Origin: CAMDHY01 sp046156265
GTDB lineage: Bacteria; Pseudomonadota; Alphaproteobacteria; Rhizobiales; Segnochrobactraceae
DNA length: 64,000 bases
Direction of reading: 5' to 3'
NCBI RefSeq assembly: GCF_046156265.1
Contig: NZ_JAWDIR010000044.1
Location: 124,001-188,000 of the forward strand
The translations under genes and the position numbers were made by a program. Below, one piece after another: positions 42,824 to 51,281 of this stretch. The stretch's first letter is position 1; every line of letters begins with the position of its first letter. The notes under the pieces are model-generated. The model had not been told where the DNA came from and made no database searches. It saw nothing but the letters and a program-made list of their open reading frames with translations.

Positions 42824-45244
42824 TCACGCCGTTATCCCCAGCCGCTCCGCCGTCTGCCAGACGCGCCAGTGGTCGTGCGGCATCGGCGTGTGGGTGAGGC
42901 CGAGGTGGGCGAAGGCGTCGTTGACGGCGTTGGAGAAGGCCGACACGCCGCCGACATTGGGCGACTCGCCCACCCCCTTGGCGCCGATCGGGTGGTGCGG
43001 CGAGGGGGTGACGGTGAAGTCGGTCTCCCAGGCCGGCGTCTCGACCGCGGTCGGCAGGAAGAAGTCCATCAAGGTGGCGCCCTTGACGTTGCCGATCTCG
43101 TCGTAGGTGATCTCCTGGCCCATCGCGATCGCCAGCGCCTCGGTCAGGCCGCCGTGCACCTGGCCCTCGATGATCATCGGGTTGATGCGGGTGCCGCAGT
43201 CGTCGAGCGCATAGAAGCGCCTGACCGTCGAGACGCCGGTGTCGACGTCGATGTCGAGCACGCAGACATAGGCGCCGAACGGGTAGGTCATGTTCGGCGG
43301 GTCGTAGTAGCTGACCGCCTCGAGCCCCGGCTCGAGACCCGGGATCGCCTGGTTGTAGGACGCGAAGGCGATCTCCGTCATCGTCTTCGCCCGCTCCGGC
43401 GCGCCCTTGACGACGAAGCGGTCGACCTCCCACTCGAGATCGTCCTCGTGCACTTCCAGAAGCCAGGCGGCGATCATCTGCGCCTTGGCGCGGATCTTCC
43501 GGCCGGCCATGGCAGTCGCCGCACCGGCGACCGGCGTCGAGCGCGAGCCGTAGGTGCCGAGGCCGTAGGGGGCGGTGTCGGTGTCGCCCTCCTCGACCGT
43601 GATCATCGACGCGGGGATGCCGATCTCGGTCGCGAGGATCTGCGCGAACGTCGTGGCGTGGCCCTGGCCCTGGCTAATGGTGCCGAGGCGGGCGATGGCG
43701 CTGCCGGTCGGGTGGATGCGGATCTCGCAGCTGTCGAACATGCCGAGGCCAAGGATGTCGCAGTTCTTCACCGGCCCGGCGCCGACGATCTCGGTGAAGA
43801 AGGCGACGCCGATGCCCATCAGCGAGCGCGTCTCGCCGCGGGCGAAGGCGGCGCGGTTCTCCGCCTGCTCGGCGCGCAAGCCGGCATAGTCGACGGTCTC
43901 CATCGCCTTCGCCATGGCGGTCTGGTAGTCGCCGGAATCGTATTCCCAGCCGAGCGCCGAGGTGTAGGGAAACTGCTCCTTGCCGATGAAGTTCTTCAGG
44001 CGCAGCTCGGCCGGATCCATGTCGAGCTTGCGGGCGAGCACGTCGATCATCCGCTCGATGAAATAGGACGCCTCGGTGACACGGAACGAGCAGCGATAGG
44101 CGACGCCGCCCGGCGCCTTGTTGGTGTAGACGCCGTCGACGGACACATGCGCGACGGGGATGTCGTAGGAGCCGGTACAGATCGAGAAGAAGCCGGCCGG
44201 ATACTTGGTCGGGTCGGCGCAGGCGTCGAAGGCGCCGTGGTCGGCGAGCACGTGGCAGTCGAGCGCCGTGATGCGGCCGTCCTTGGTGGCGCCGATGCGG
44301 CCGCGCATGTGGTAGTCGCGGGCGAACGCCGTGGTCGACAGGTTCTCGATGCGGTCCTCGACCCACTTCACCGGCTTGCCGGTGACGATCGAGGCGACGA
44401 TCGCGCAGATGTAGCCGGGATAGACGCCGACCTTGTTGCCGAAGCCGCCGCCGATGTCCGGCGAGACGATGCGGATGTTGTGCTCGGGGATGCCGGAGAT
44501 GAGGGACGCGACGGTGCGTACCGCGTGCGGCGCCTGGAAGGTGCCCCAGACGGTCAGCTTGCCGTTGATCTTGTCCATCGAGGCGACGCAGCCGCAGGTC
44601 TCGAGCGGGCAGGGGTGGACGCGCTGGTAGGTGATCAGTTCCTCGGCCACCACCTCGGCGGCGGCAAGCGCCGCGTGGGTGGCGTCCTTGTCGCCGACGG
44701 TCCAGGTGAAGATGTGGTTGTGGTGGTTGCGCGGGCCGTGGGCGCCGGTTGTCTTGCCGGCGAGGTCCTCGCGCAGCACCGGCGCGTCGGCATCCATCGC
44801 CTTGAACGGGTCGACGAGGGCGGGAAGCTCCTCGTACTCGACCTCGACGAGCTCCACCGCGTCGGCCGCGACGTAGCGGTCGTCGGCGACGACGAAGGCG
44901 ACCTCCTGATTCTGGTAGAGCACCTTCTCCTCGGCCAGCACCGCCTGCACGTCGCCGGCGAGCGTCGGCATGTAGTGCAGGCCGAGCGGCTTGAGGTCGG
45001 CGGCGGTGAGCACGGCGATGACGCCCGGCAGCGCCTTGGCGGCCTCGGCGTTGATCGACTTGATGCGGGCGTGGCCGTAGGGCGAGCGGACGAAGTCGCC
45101 GTAGAGCATGCCCGGCATCTTCATGTCGTCGACATAGCGGCCCTTGCCTTGCGTGAAGCGGGCGTCCTCGACGCGCTTGCGGGAGGAGCCGAGGCCCTGC
45201 AGCTTCTCGGCGCGCTCGATCGGGGTGGGGACGGGCGCGTTCAT
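42824..45244 (-). CDS. coxL: Aerobic carbon monoxide dehydrogenase large subunit, form I
   Basis: The molybdenum-copper subunit that oxidises CO to CO2. Length 806 aa. The active-site loop is VAYRCSFR with C385, the copper ligand; this AYxCSFR motif marks form I, the true CO dehydrogenase, unlike the AYRGAGR of form II. Also seen are the cofactor segments GGGFGNKVGVYPG, GTISQGQGHATTFAQI and the base glutamate in GAKGVGESPNVGG. Its ATG overlaps the coxS stop (ATGA). The enzyme would work as a (LMS)2 complex at the inner membrane. Confidence 0.97.
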   Translation of the reverse strand: MNAPVPTPIERAEKLQGLGSSRKRVEDARFTQGKGRYVDDMKMPGMLYGDFVRSPYGHARIKSINAEAAKALPGVIAVLTAADLKPLGLHYMPTLAGDVQAVLAEEKVLYQNQEVAFVVADDRYVAADAVELVEVEYEELPALVDPFKAMDADAPVLREDLAGKTTGAHGPRNHHNHIFTWTVGDKDATHAALAAAEVVAEELITYQRVHPCPLETCGCVASMDKINGKLTVWGTFQAPHAVRTVASLISGIPEHNIRIVSPDIGGGFGNKVGVYPGYICAIVASIVTGKPVKWVEDRIENLSTTAFARDYHMRGRIGATKDGRITALDCHVLADHGAFDACADPTKYPAGFFSICTGSYDIPVAHVSVDGVYTNKAPGGVAYRCSFRVTEASYFIERMIDVLARKLDMDPAELRLKNFIGKEQFPYTSALGWEYDSGDYQTAMAKAMETVDYAGLRAEQAENRAAFARGETRSLMGIGVAFFTEIVGAGPVKNCDILGLGMFDSCEIRIHPTGSAIARLGTISQGQGHATTFAQILATEIGIPASMITVEEGDTDTAPYGLGTYGSRSTPVAGAATAMAGRKIRAKAQMIAAWLLEVHEDDLEWEVDRFVVKGAPERAKTMTEIAFASYNQAIPGLEPGLEAVSYYDPPNMTYPFGAYVCVLDIDVDTGVSTVRRFYALDDCGTRINPMIIEGQVHGGLTEALAIAMGQEITYDEIGNVKGATLMDFFLPTAVETPAWETDFTVTPSPHHPIGAKGVGESPNVGGVSAFSNAVNDAFAHLGLTHTPMPHDHWRVWQTAERLGITA

Positions 45245-45735
45245 TCGGCGGCCTCCTTGACGGCGGAGAGCTCGTGGGCGGCGGCGAGCACCGCCTTGAC
45301 GATGTTCTGGTAGCCCGTGCAGCGGCAGAGGTTGCCGGAGATGCCGTAGCGCACCTCCTCCTCGGTCGGGTTCGGGTTCTCCTGCAGGAGCCGCCAGGCG
45401 CGGGTGATCATGCCCGGCGTGCAGAAGCCGCACTGCAGGCCGTGGTGCTGGCGGAAGGCCTCCTGCAGCGCGTGCAGCGTGCCGTCGGCGTGGGCGATGC
45501 CTTCGATGGTGACGATGTCGGCGCCGTTCGCCTGGGCGACGAACATGGTGCAGGACTTCACCGACTTGCCGTCTAGGTCGATCGTGCAGGCGCCGCAGTG
45601 GCTGGTCTCGCAGCCGATGTGCGGGCCGGTGAGTTCGAGGTTCTCGCGCAGGAAGTGGATGAGGAGCGTGCGCGGCTCGGCGAGCGCCTCGACGGCGCGG
45701 CCGTTGACCGTCAGCTTGACGTGCATCTTGCCCAT
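45241..45735 (-). CDS. coxS: Carbon monoxide dehydrogenase small subunit, 2Fe-2S
   Basis: A 164-aa two-[2Fe-2S] protein that carries electrons from the Mo-Cu site to FAD. The plant-type cluster cysteines are C42, C47, C50 and C62; the second cluster uses C102, C105, C137 and C139 (QCGFCTPGM, NLCRCTGY). GGGAGGAAC precedes the ATG at 45735; a Met three codons later is possible. The gene order M-S-L is the classic one. Confidence 0.97.
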   Translation of the reverse strand: MGKMHVKLTVNGRAVEALAEPRTLLIHFLRENLELTGPHIGCETSHCGACTIDLDGKSVKSCTMFVAQANGADIVTIEGIAHADGTLHALQEAFRQHHGLQCGFCTPGMITRAWRLLQENPNPTEEEVRYGISGNLCRCTGYQNIVKAVLAAAHELSAVKEAAE

Positions 45736-45808
45736 CGGGCGGTTCCTCCCGGGTATCGTTGCTTCTTGTGTCGGGCGCTCAGCCGCTGGGGCGAGCGTTC
45801 GCGTTCGT

Positions 45809-46678
45809 TCAGCCGCTGGCGCGTTCGCTTGCGATGGCGATGGCGCGGCGGACCATCTGGCCGGCGACCTTGGTGCGGAAGCGCGCCGGCCCGCGCCCGT
45901 CGCTCGACGGCCGCGTGATCGCCTCGGCGGCCGCGACGGCGCGGTCGATGGTGGCGGCGTCGAGCGTGCTGCCGACGAGGATGCGCGCGGCCTCCTCGGC
46001 ATAGAGCGGCGTGTCGGCGACGTTGGTGAGCGCGATCGAGGCGAAGGTGCAGCGCTCGCCGGAGCGCGTCAGCAGAACGGCGGCTGCGGCGGTGGCGTAG
46101 TCGCCGATCTTGCGCTTCTGCTTGACGTAGGCCGAGCCGTGGCCGGTCGGCGGGCGCGGGATGCGGATGGCGGTGAGGATGCGGCCGTCGCCGAGTGCGG
46201 TGAAGTAGGCCGCCTGGTAGAAGCCTTTGGCGCAGAGCTCCTCGCTGCCGTCTGGACCCTGGACGACGAAGCTCGCGTCGAGCGCCATCATCACGGCCGG
46301 CATGTCGTTGCCGGGGTCGCCGTTGGCGACATTGCCGCCGACGGTGCCGCAGTTGCGGATCTGCGGGTCGGCGATCTGCAGCGCCGTCTCGCGCAGGATC
46401 GGACAAATGCGGGCGAGGCTCTCGTCGGCGATCAACTCCGCCTGGGTGACCAGCGCGCCGATCAGCGTGGTGCCGCCGTCGTCGCGGATGCCGGCCTTCA
46501 GCTCGGCGACGTCGCGCAGGTCGATGAGGTGCTGCGGGTTGGCCATCCTGAGCTTCATCATCGGGATGAGGCTGTGGCCGCCGGCGACCACCCGGCCCTC
46601 GTCGCCATATTTGGCGACCAGCGACAAGGCTTCGGCCACCGACGCGGGCCGGTGATAGTCGAACGATGCGGGGATCAT
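45809..46678 (-). CDS. coxM: Carbon monoxide dehydrogenase medium subunit, FAD
   Basis: The flavoprotein subunit of CO dehydrogenase, 289 aa. FAD-binding motifs are AGGHSLIPMMKLRMA near residue 33 and TVGGNVANGDPGNDMPA near 115, the paired signature of CoxM. It passes electrons on to the quinone pool. It is the first structural gene, with a 377-base upstream gap containing direct repeats and the regulator gene coxC before that. Confidence 0.97.
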   Translation of the reverse strand: MIPASFDYHRPASVAEALSLVAKYGDEGRVVAGGHSLIPMMKLRMANPQHLIDLRDVAELKAGIRDDGGTTLIGALVTQAELIADESLARICPILRETALQIADPQIRNCGTVGGNVANGDPGNDMPAVMMALDASFVVQGPDGSEELCAKGFYQAAYFTALGDGRILTAIRIPRPPTGHGSAYVKQKRKIGDYATAAAAVLLTRSGERCTFASIALTNVADTPLYAEEAARILVGSTLDAATIDRAVAAAEAITRPSSDGRGPARFRTKVAGQMVRRAIAIASERASG

Positions 46679-46786
46679 CCCGTCCTCCTCAGCGCTTCCT
46701 CGGTGCGCACCCCTTTCTCGACCGGCGACGGCGGAGGGGCGCTGCGTGGAGAAAGTCTAAGAGAGGCGGGCGGCACGGCATCCGAC

Positions 46787-46843
46787 GTGCGTTTGAATGT
46801 CAGCGGGCGTGCACGAAATGCGGTCTCATTGCACGAAATGCGG
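46787..46843 (-). promoter_or_regulatory. Direct repeats upstream of coxM, candidate CoxC (LytTR) operator
   Basis: TGCACGAAATGCGG occurs exactly twice (46810-46823 and 46830-46843), period 20 bp; a weaker third copy (TGCGTTTGAATG) begins at 46788, 22 bp from the next. Two direct repeats about two helical turns apart is the arrangement LytTR domains bind. They lie 110-165 bases before the coxM ATG. The other parts of 46679-47055 are GC-rich without a gene. Confidence 0.6.
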
Positions 46844-47055
46844 AGGCGGATCGGCCGTCGGCGCGGCGGCCGTCTGGCCGGAATCGCGGCGCCGCGGCGG
46901 GTTCTCGACGCGGCGTCACGCGCGCGGTGGCCGTCGGCGGCCCGTCCTCACGCGGAGGCAGGGACCACCCATCGGGCGGATCGAAATGGGGGGCGCGGTC
47001 GGTCGGGCGGGCGCGTCCGGGGGAGGAGCGCGGCGGGCGACGCGGGCCTTGCGCC

Positions 47056-48372
47056 TCACTCCATGCCGAGCAGGCGGCGGATGTCGGCGACGCGGGTGCG
47101 GCTGACGGGGACACGGCTCTCGTCGCTCTCGCCGATCAGGCAGAACGCCTTGTCGCCGTCGCGCGAGAAGCCGGTGACGTGGGCGATGTTGACGAGATGC
47201 GAGCGGTGGGTGCGCACGAAGCGCTCCGCGTCGACCAGTGTCTCCAACTTGGAGATCGACCACGGGCAGAACAACTCGCTGTCGCCGCGCCGGAGCCAGG
47301 TGTAGTGGCCGTCGGCACGGATCGCCGAGACGTCGTCCAGCGCCACGAAGCGGACGGTGTTGTTGAGCTCGTAGGGCAGGCGCCCGGGCGTCGGAGGCGG
47401 CGTGGGCTGGGTCGACCGTGCCTCCACCGCCGTCTCGGTGCGGGCCGCGGTTGCGACCCCGCCGACGCCGGCCTCCGGCGTCGGGGTTACCCGCGCCGGC
47501 TGGGCGAACGGCGATGCCGTGGCTTCAACGTCACTGGTGCGATGGGCGATGTTGCTGGCTGGGGCGGCGGGGGGCGATGCCCGGCCGACCCCGGCGGTGG
47601 CGAGCCCACGCGGCATCGCCGGCGGAGCGCCGCCACCCGACCCGGCGGCGGCCATCGCTGGTGCCTCACCGAGCGGCAGGGCGGTGAGCAGGAACAGCCC
47701 GCAGATGACGAAGGCGGCGACCGCCACGATCATCGCCAGCACGCCGCCCGTCAGCGTTGGCTCGGAGATCGGCACGATCTCGGTCAGGAGCGAGAAGCGC
47801 GTGTAGATCATCGCCGAATAGTGCATGGCGGAGATCGCGAGCCCGAGCGCCACCGCGCCGAGGGCGAGATGGGCGTGCGGGCGCTCCCGGTAGGCGAGCC
47901 AGAAGGCGCCGATCGAGGCGCCGATCGCGATCATCGTCGAGATGACGTACCCCTCCGGCGCGAACAGCGGCATGCAGGTCCCGCCGATCGCCGACATGCC
48001 GACATAGTGCATCGAGACGATGCCGAGGCCGGTCATCGTGCCGGCGGCGACGAGGCGGCCGGGGGAGGGCTCGCCGGCGTGCAGCGCGATCAGCCCGAGG
48101 CCGGTGATCAGGATGGCGATCAGTACGGAGCCGAGGGTTCGGAGGGCGTCGTACTCGATCGGCACCGGCAGGCTGACGGCGAGCATCGCCACGAAGTGCA
48201 TCGACCAGATGCCGCCGCCGAGCGCCACCGCCGCCTTGGCGATCTCGATCTTCTGGCGGTGGGCGGACAGCGCGGCGATGCCGGTGGTGACGCGCAAGCC
48301 GGTGTACGCCGCCATCACGGCGACGAGCACCGAGGCGACCACCAGCGTCGGATCGTAGGCGACCGGCAACAT
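47056..48372 (-). CDS. coxC: MHYT-LytTR membrane sensor-regulator, CoxC type
   Basis: A 438-aa protein with an N-terminal seven-helix MHYT domain and a C-terminal LytTR DNA-binding domain, the architecture of CoxC/CoxH in Oligotropha. The three MHYT motifs are SMHF (57-60), SMHYVGM (120-126) and AMHYSAM (182-188); their Met and His residues are proposed to hold a metal or haem for sensing diatomic gases. A Pro/Ala/Thr-rich linker (about 235-330) joins to the LytTR domain (NNTVRFVALDDVSAIRADGHYT ... RFVRTHRSHLVNIAHVTGF). It stands directly upstream of coxM on the same strand, so CO sensing is the natural inference. Confidence 0.9.
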   Translation of the reverse strand: MLPVAYDPTLVVASVLVAVMAAYTGLRVTTGIAALSAHRQKIEIAKAAVALGGGIWSMHFVAMLAVSLPVPIEYDALRTLGSVLIAILITGLGLIALHAGEPSPGRLVAAGTMTGLGIVSMHYVGMSAIGGTCMPLFAPEGYVISTMIAIGASIGAFWLAYRERPHAHLALGAVALGLAISAMHYSAMIYTRFSLLTEIVPISEPTLTGGVLAMIVAVAAFVICGLFLLTALPLGEAPAMAAAGSGGGAPPAMPRGLATAGVGRASPPAAPASNIAHRTSDVEATASPFAQPARVTPTPEAGVGGVATAARTETAVEARSTQPTPPPTPGRLPYELNNTVRFVALDDVSAIRADGHYTWLRRGDSELFCPWSISKLETLVDAERFVRTHRSHLVNIAHVTGFSRDGDKAFCLIGESDESRVPVSRTRVADIRRLLGME

Positions 48373-48451
48373 GGGGCGATTCTAAAGTCGGAGAGGGCGA
48401 GCGCAAGCCCGTCCCGTCCCGGAGGAGGCGGCGACGCCGGTCGTGGTGGGG

Positions 48452-49336
48452 CTATTCCGCCCGCGACTGCCGGAAGGCGGCCGGCGTCACGCCGTAGCGG
48501 CGGGCGAACATGCGGGTGAGGTGCGCCTGGTCGCAGAAGCCGCACGCCGCCGCGACCTGCTTGGCCGGCAGGTCCGTCTCCTCAAGCAGGCGGCGGGCGT
48601 GCTCAAGGCGCCGCTCGGTGACGTAGGCATAAGGCGCCATGCCGGTGGTGCGGCGGAACTGCCGGGCGAAGGTGCCGGCGCTCATGTTGAGCTCGGCGGC
48701 GATCTCGCCGAGGTCGAGCGTGCGGCCGAGGTTCTCCTCGATGAAGGCGCGGGCGCGCTCGCCATGGACGGCCGCGAGCTTGCCGCGCCCCTGGGTCTCG
48801 CGCAGGCGCACCGAGGCGTACTTGCGCAACAAGTGGATGACGAGCTGGCGGCCAATGCTCTCCACATAGAGGCCGGCGCCGAACTCCGGGCTGCGAGCCT
48901 CGGCGGCGATGGTGTCGATGGCGGCCGTCACGATCGGGTCGTCGGTCCGCAGGATGTCGCCGAACATCACCTCGGCGACGCCGCGGCCGGTGACCTCGGC
49001 GGCGATGCCGGCGACGAAGGCTTCGGTGAGGTAGAGGTGGGTGACGGTGACGTCCTCGGTCCAGTGCCAGTGCGACACCTGCGAGCGGGTGAGCAGCGAC
49101 ACCGTTCCCGGTCCGCAGACGGCGCGCGACCAGCGGCCTTCGAAGCGGCGCTGCATCGGCGTGACGCCGACGCGGTAGGAGACGAGCATGAAGTCGCGCA
49201 TCGCCGGGACCATGACGTCCTGGCCCCGGTAGCCGTAGGTGCGCAAGCCCACGCCCTTCCAGCCGAGACCGTCGCTGCGGGCGAGGATCTGGCCGGGCAC
49301 GTAGTCGGGCAGGTTCTCCGGTGAGCAAAGCGTCAT
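48452..49336 (-). CDS. AraC-family transcriptional regulator, divergent from the monooxygenase
   Basis: A 294-aa regulator with a sensing N-terminal domain (about 1-185, SYRVGVTPMQRRFEGRWSR, HWTEDVTVTHLYL) and a C-terminal double helix-turn-helix (IEENLGRTLDLGEIAAELNMSAGTFARQFRRTTGMAPYAYVTERRLEHARRLL ... CGFCDQAHLTRMFARRYGVTPAAFRQ). It diverges from the monooxygenase gene and three phased repeats lie in between. By analogy with ChnR it would activate the monooxygenase and esterase in response to the ketone. Start 49336 is chosen over an upstream non-homologous stretch. Confidence 0.9.
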   Translation of the reverse strand: MTLCSPENLPDYVPGQILARSDGLGWKGVGLRTYGYRGQDVMVPAMRDFMLVSYRVGVTPMQRRFEGRWSRAVCGPGTVSLLTRSQVSHWHWTEDVTVTHLYLTEAFVAGIAAEVTGRGVAEVMFGDILRTDDPIVTAAIDTIAAEARSPEFGAGLYVESIGRQLVIHLLRKYASVRLRETQGRGKLAAVHGERARAFIEENLGRTLDLGEIAAELNMSAGTFARQFRRTTGMAPYAYVTERRLEHARRLLEETDLPAKQVAAACGFCDQAHLTRMFARRYGVTPAAFRQSRAE

Positions 49337-49456
49337 CGGGCGTCCCTCCGCCGCCGGTCTGTCGCCGACGTGCCCGGATATGGTAGCGCGCGGGTGGCCC
49401 GGCGGCAACGAAACCGCAGGTGGCGGCAGGCGCCTGCGGACGCAGTTCGCCCGGAA

Positions 49457-49506
49457 CGTTCAAGCTTTCGACGCGATCGTTCAAGGCAACGCGGCGATCC
49501 TTCAAG
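49457..49506 (+). promoter_or_regulatory. Three phased direct repeats, candidate AraC-regulator operator
   Basis: CGTTCAAG at 49457-49464 and 49478-49485 and CCTTCAAG at 49499-49506 recur at exactly 21 bp, i.e. on one face of the helix. The copies are also similar beyond the core (CG..GCGAT follows the first two). If CATAAG at 49538-49543 is the -10 of the monooxygenase promoter, the third copy ends about 8 bases before its -35, a typical activator position. Confidence 0.65.
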
Positions 49507-49567
49507 CTTAGGTGCCGGTGGCGATCCACCCTTCCCGCATAAGAAATGTCAGGGGAGGAGATCCACC

Positions 49568-51202
49568 ATGAATGCCGTGACCGAGACCCGTGCCGCCGCG
49601 AAGGACGGCGTCGAACAGCTGGACGCACTGGTGATCGGCGCGGGCGTCGCCGGGCTCTACCAGCTGTACCAGCTGCGCAAGCAGGGCCTGAAAGTGCGCG
49701 CCTACGACAACGCCTCCGGCCCCGGCGGAACATGGTTCTGGAACCGCTATCCGGGCGCCAAGTTCGATTCCGAGTCCTACATCTACCAGTACCTGTTCGA
49801 CGAGGATCTCTATCGCAACTGGACGTGGAGCTGCCGCTTTCCCGGCCAGGCGGAGATCGAGCGCTGGCTCACCTATGTCTGTGACACCCTCGATCTGCGC
49901 AAGGACATCCAGTTCGACACGACGATCGTCAGCGCCCACTGGAACGACGACACGCGCCGCTGGCGGGTGACGACGGACACCGGCGCGGTGATCGACACCA
50001 CCTTCCTCGTCACCTGCTGCGGCATGCTGTCGGCGCCGCTGGAGAAGGTCTTCGAGGGGCAGGAGAGCTTCAAGGGCGAGATCTTCCACACCTCGCGCTG
50101 GCCGCGCGGCGGGGTGGAACTCGCCGGCAAGCGCGTCGGCGTTGTCGGCGTCGGCGCCACCGGCATCCAGGTGATCCAGACGATCGCCGACACCGTCGGC
50201 CACCTCACCGTCTTCGTGCGCACGCCCCAGTACGTGCTGCCGATGAAGAACCCGGCCTTCGACGCGAAGGGCGATGTCTACAAGAAGCGCTTCGAGGAAC
50301 TGCGCGAGGTGCTGCCGCGCACCTTCACCGGCTTCGAATACGACTTCGGCCCGTCGTGGGCGGAGCTTTCGCCGGCCGAGCGCCGGGCGCGGCTCGAGGA
50401 CATCCACGCCGACGGCTCGCTGAAGCTCTGGCTCGCCGCCTTCGCGGAGATCTTCTTCTTCGAGGACATCAACCAGGAGGTCTCCGATTTCGTCCGCGAG
50501 AAGATGCGCGAGCGTCTCGTCGACGAGGAGCTGTGCGACCTGCTGATTCCGAAGGACTACGGCTTCGGCACCCACCGCGTGCCGCTCGAGATGGGCTACC
50601 TCGAGGTCTACCGCCGGCCGAACGTCACCGCCGTCAATTGCCGGGACGTGCCGATCGCCCGCGTGCTGCCGGAGGGCATCGAGATGTCCGACGGCACGGT
50701 GCACGAGCTCGACGTCATCATCCTCGCCACCGGCTTCGACGCCGGCACCGGGGCGCTGACGCGCATCGACATCCGCGGCCGCGACGGCATCTCGATGAAG
50801 GAGGAATGGGGCAAGGACATCCGCACCATGATGGGGCTGCAGGTGCACGGCTTCCCCAACCTCTTCACCACCGCCGTGCCGCTCGCCCCCTCGGCGGCGC
50901 TCTGCAACATGACGACCTGCCTGCAGCAGCAGACCGAGTGGATCGCCGACTGCATTCAGTACATGCGCGCGAACGGCAAGACGGTGTGCGAGGCGACCGC
51001 TGAGGCCGAGGCGGCCTGGGTCGCCCATCACGACGAGACGGCGAACGCGACGCTGATCTCGAAGACCGACAGCTGGTATCTCGGCTCCAACATCCCCGGA
51101 AAGCCGCGACGGGTGCTATCCTATACGGGCGGCGTCGGCACCTACCGGCAGAAGTGCGCCGAGGTGGCCGAAGCCGGCTACACGGGCTTTGCCATGCAAT
51201 GA
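49568..51202 (+). CDS. Flavin-containing Baeyer-Villiger monooxygenase
   Basis: A 544-aa class B flavoprotein that inserts oxygen next to a ketone carbonyl, using NADPH and O2. The FAD motif is GAGVAG (24-29), the NADPH motif GVGATG (194-199), and the BVMO fingerprint FKGEIFHTSRWP is at 168-179 (FxGxxxHxxxWP). GGTWFWNRYPGAKFDSES resembles cyclohexanone/cyclopentadecanone monooxygenases. The start has AGGGGAGGAG just upstream. Followed by an esterase gene in the same direction. The natural ketone is not known. Confidence 0.94.
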   Translation: MNAVTETRAAAKDGVEQLDALVIGAGVAGLYQLYQLRKQGLKVRAYDNASGPGGTWFWNRYPGAKFDSESYIYQYLFDEDLYRNWTWSCRFPGQAEIERWLTYVCDTLDLRKDIQFDTTIVSAHWNDDTRRWRVTTDTGAVIDTTFLVTCCGMLSAPLEKVFEGQESFKGEIFHTSRWPRGGVELAGKRVGVVGVGATGIQVIQTIADTVGHLTVFVRTPQYVLPMKNPAFDAKGDVYKKRFEELREVLPRTFTGFEYDFGPSWAELSPAERRARLEDIHADGSLKLWLAAFAEIFFFEDINQEVSDFVREKMRERLVDEELCDLLIPKDYGFGTHRVPLEMGYLEVYRRPNVTAVNCRDVPIARVLPEGIEMSDGTVHELDVIILATGFDAGTGALTRIDIRGRDGISMKEEWGKDIRTMMGLQVHGFPNLFTTAVPLAPSAALCNMTTCLQQQTEWIADCIQYMRANGKTVCEATAEAEAAWVAHHDETANATLISKTDSWYLGSNIPGKPRRVLSYTGGVGTYRQKCAEVAEAGYTGFAMQ

Positions 51203-51281
51203 CTCGACGCCCGGCCGCGCGAAACGCCGGGACACCAAGAACAATAGCCGCCAACGACACAAGACCCGTGGGAGGGACGAG

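Noticed and set aside
42824..45244. CoxL as a form II (putative, non-CO) homologue
   Set aside because: The active-site loop is AYRCSFR, the form I signature, not AYRGAGR.
42446..45313. Open frame of about 950 codons on the plus strand opposite coxL
   Set aside because: Antisense shadow of coxL with Asp/Val/Gly/Arg-rich composition and no recognisable domain.
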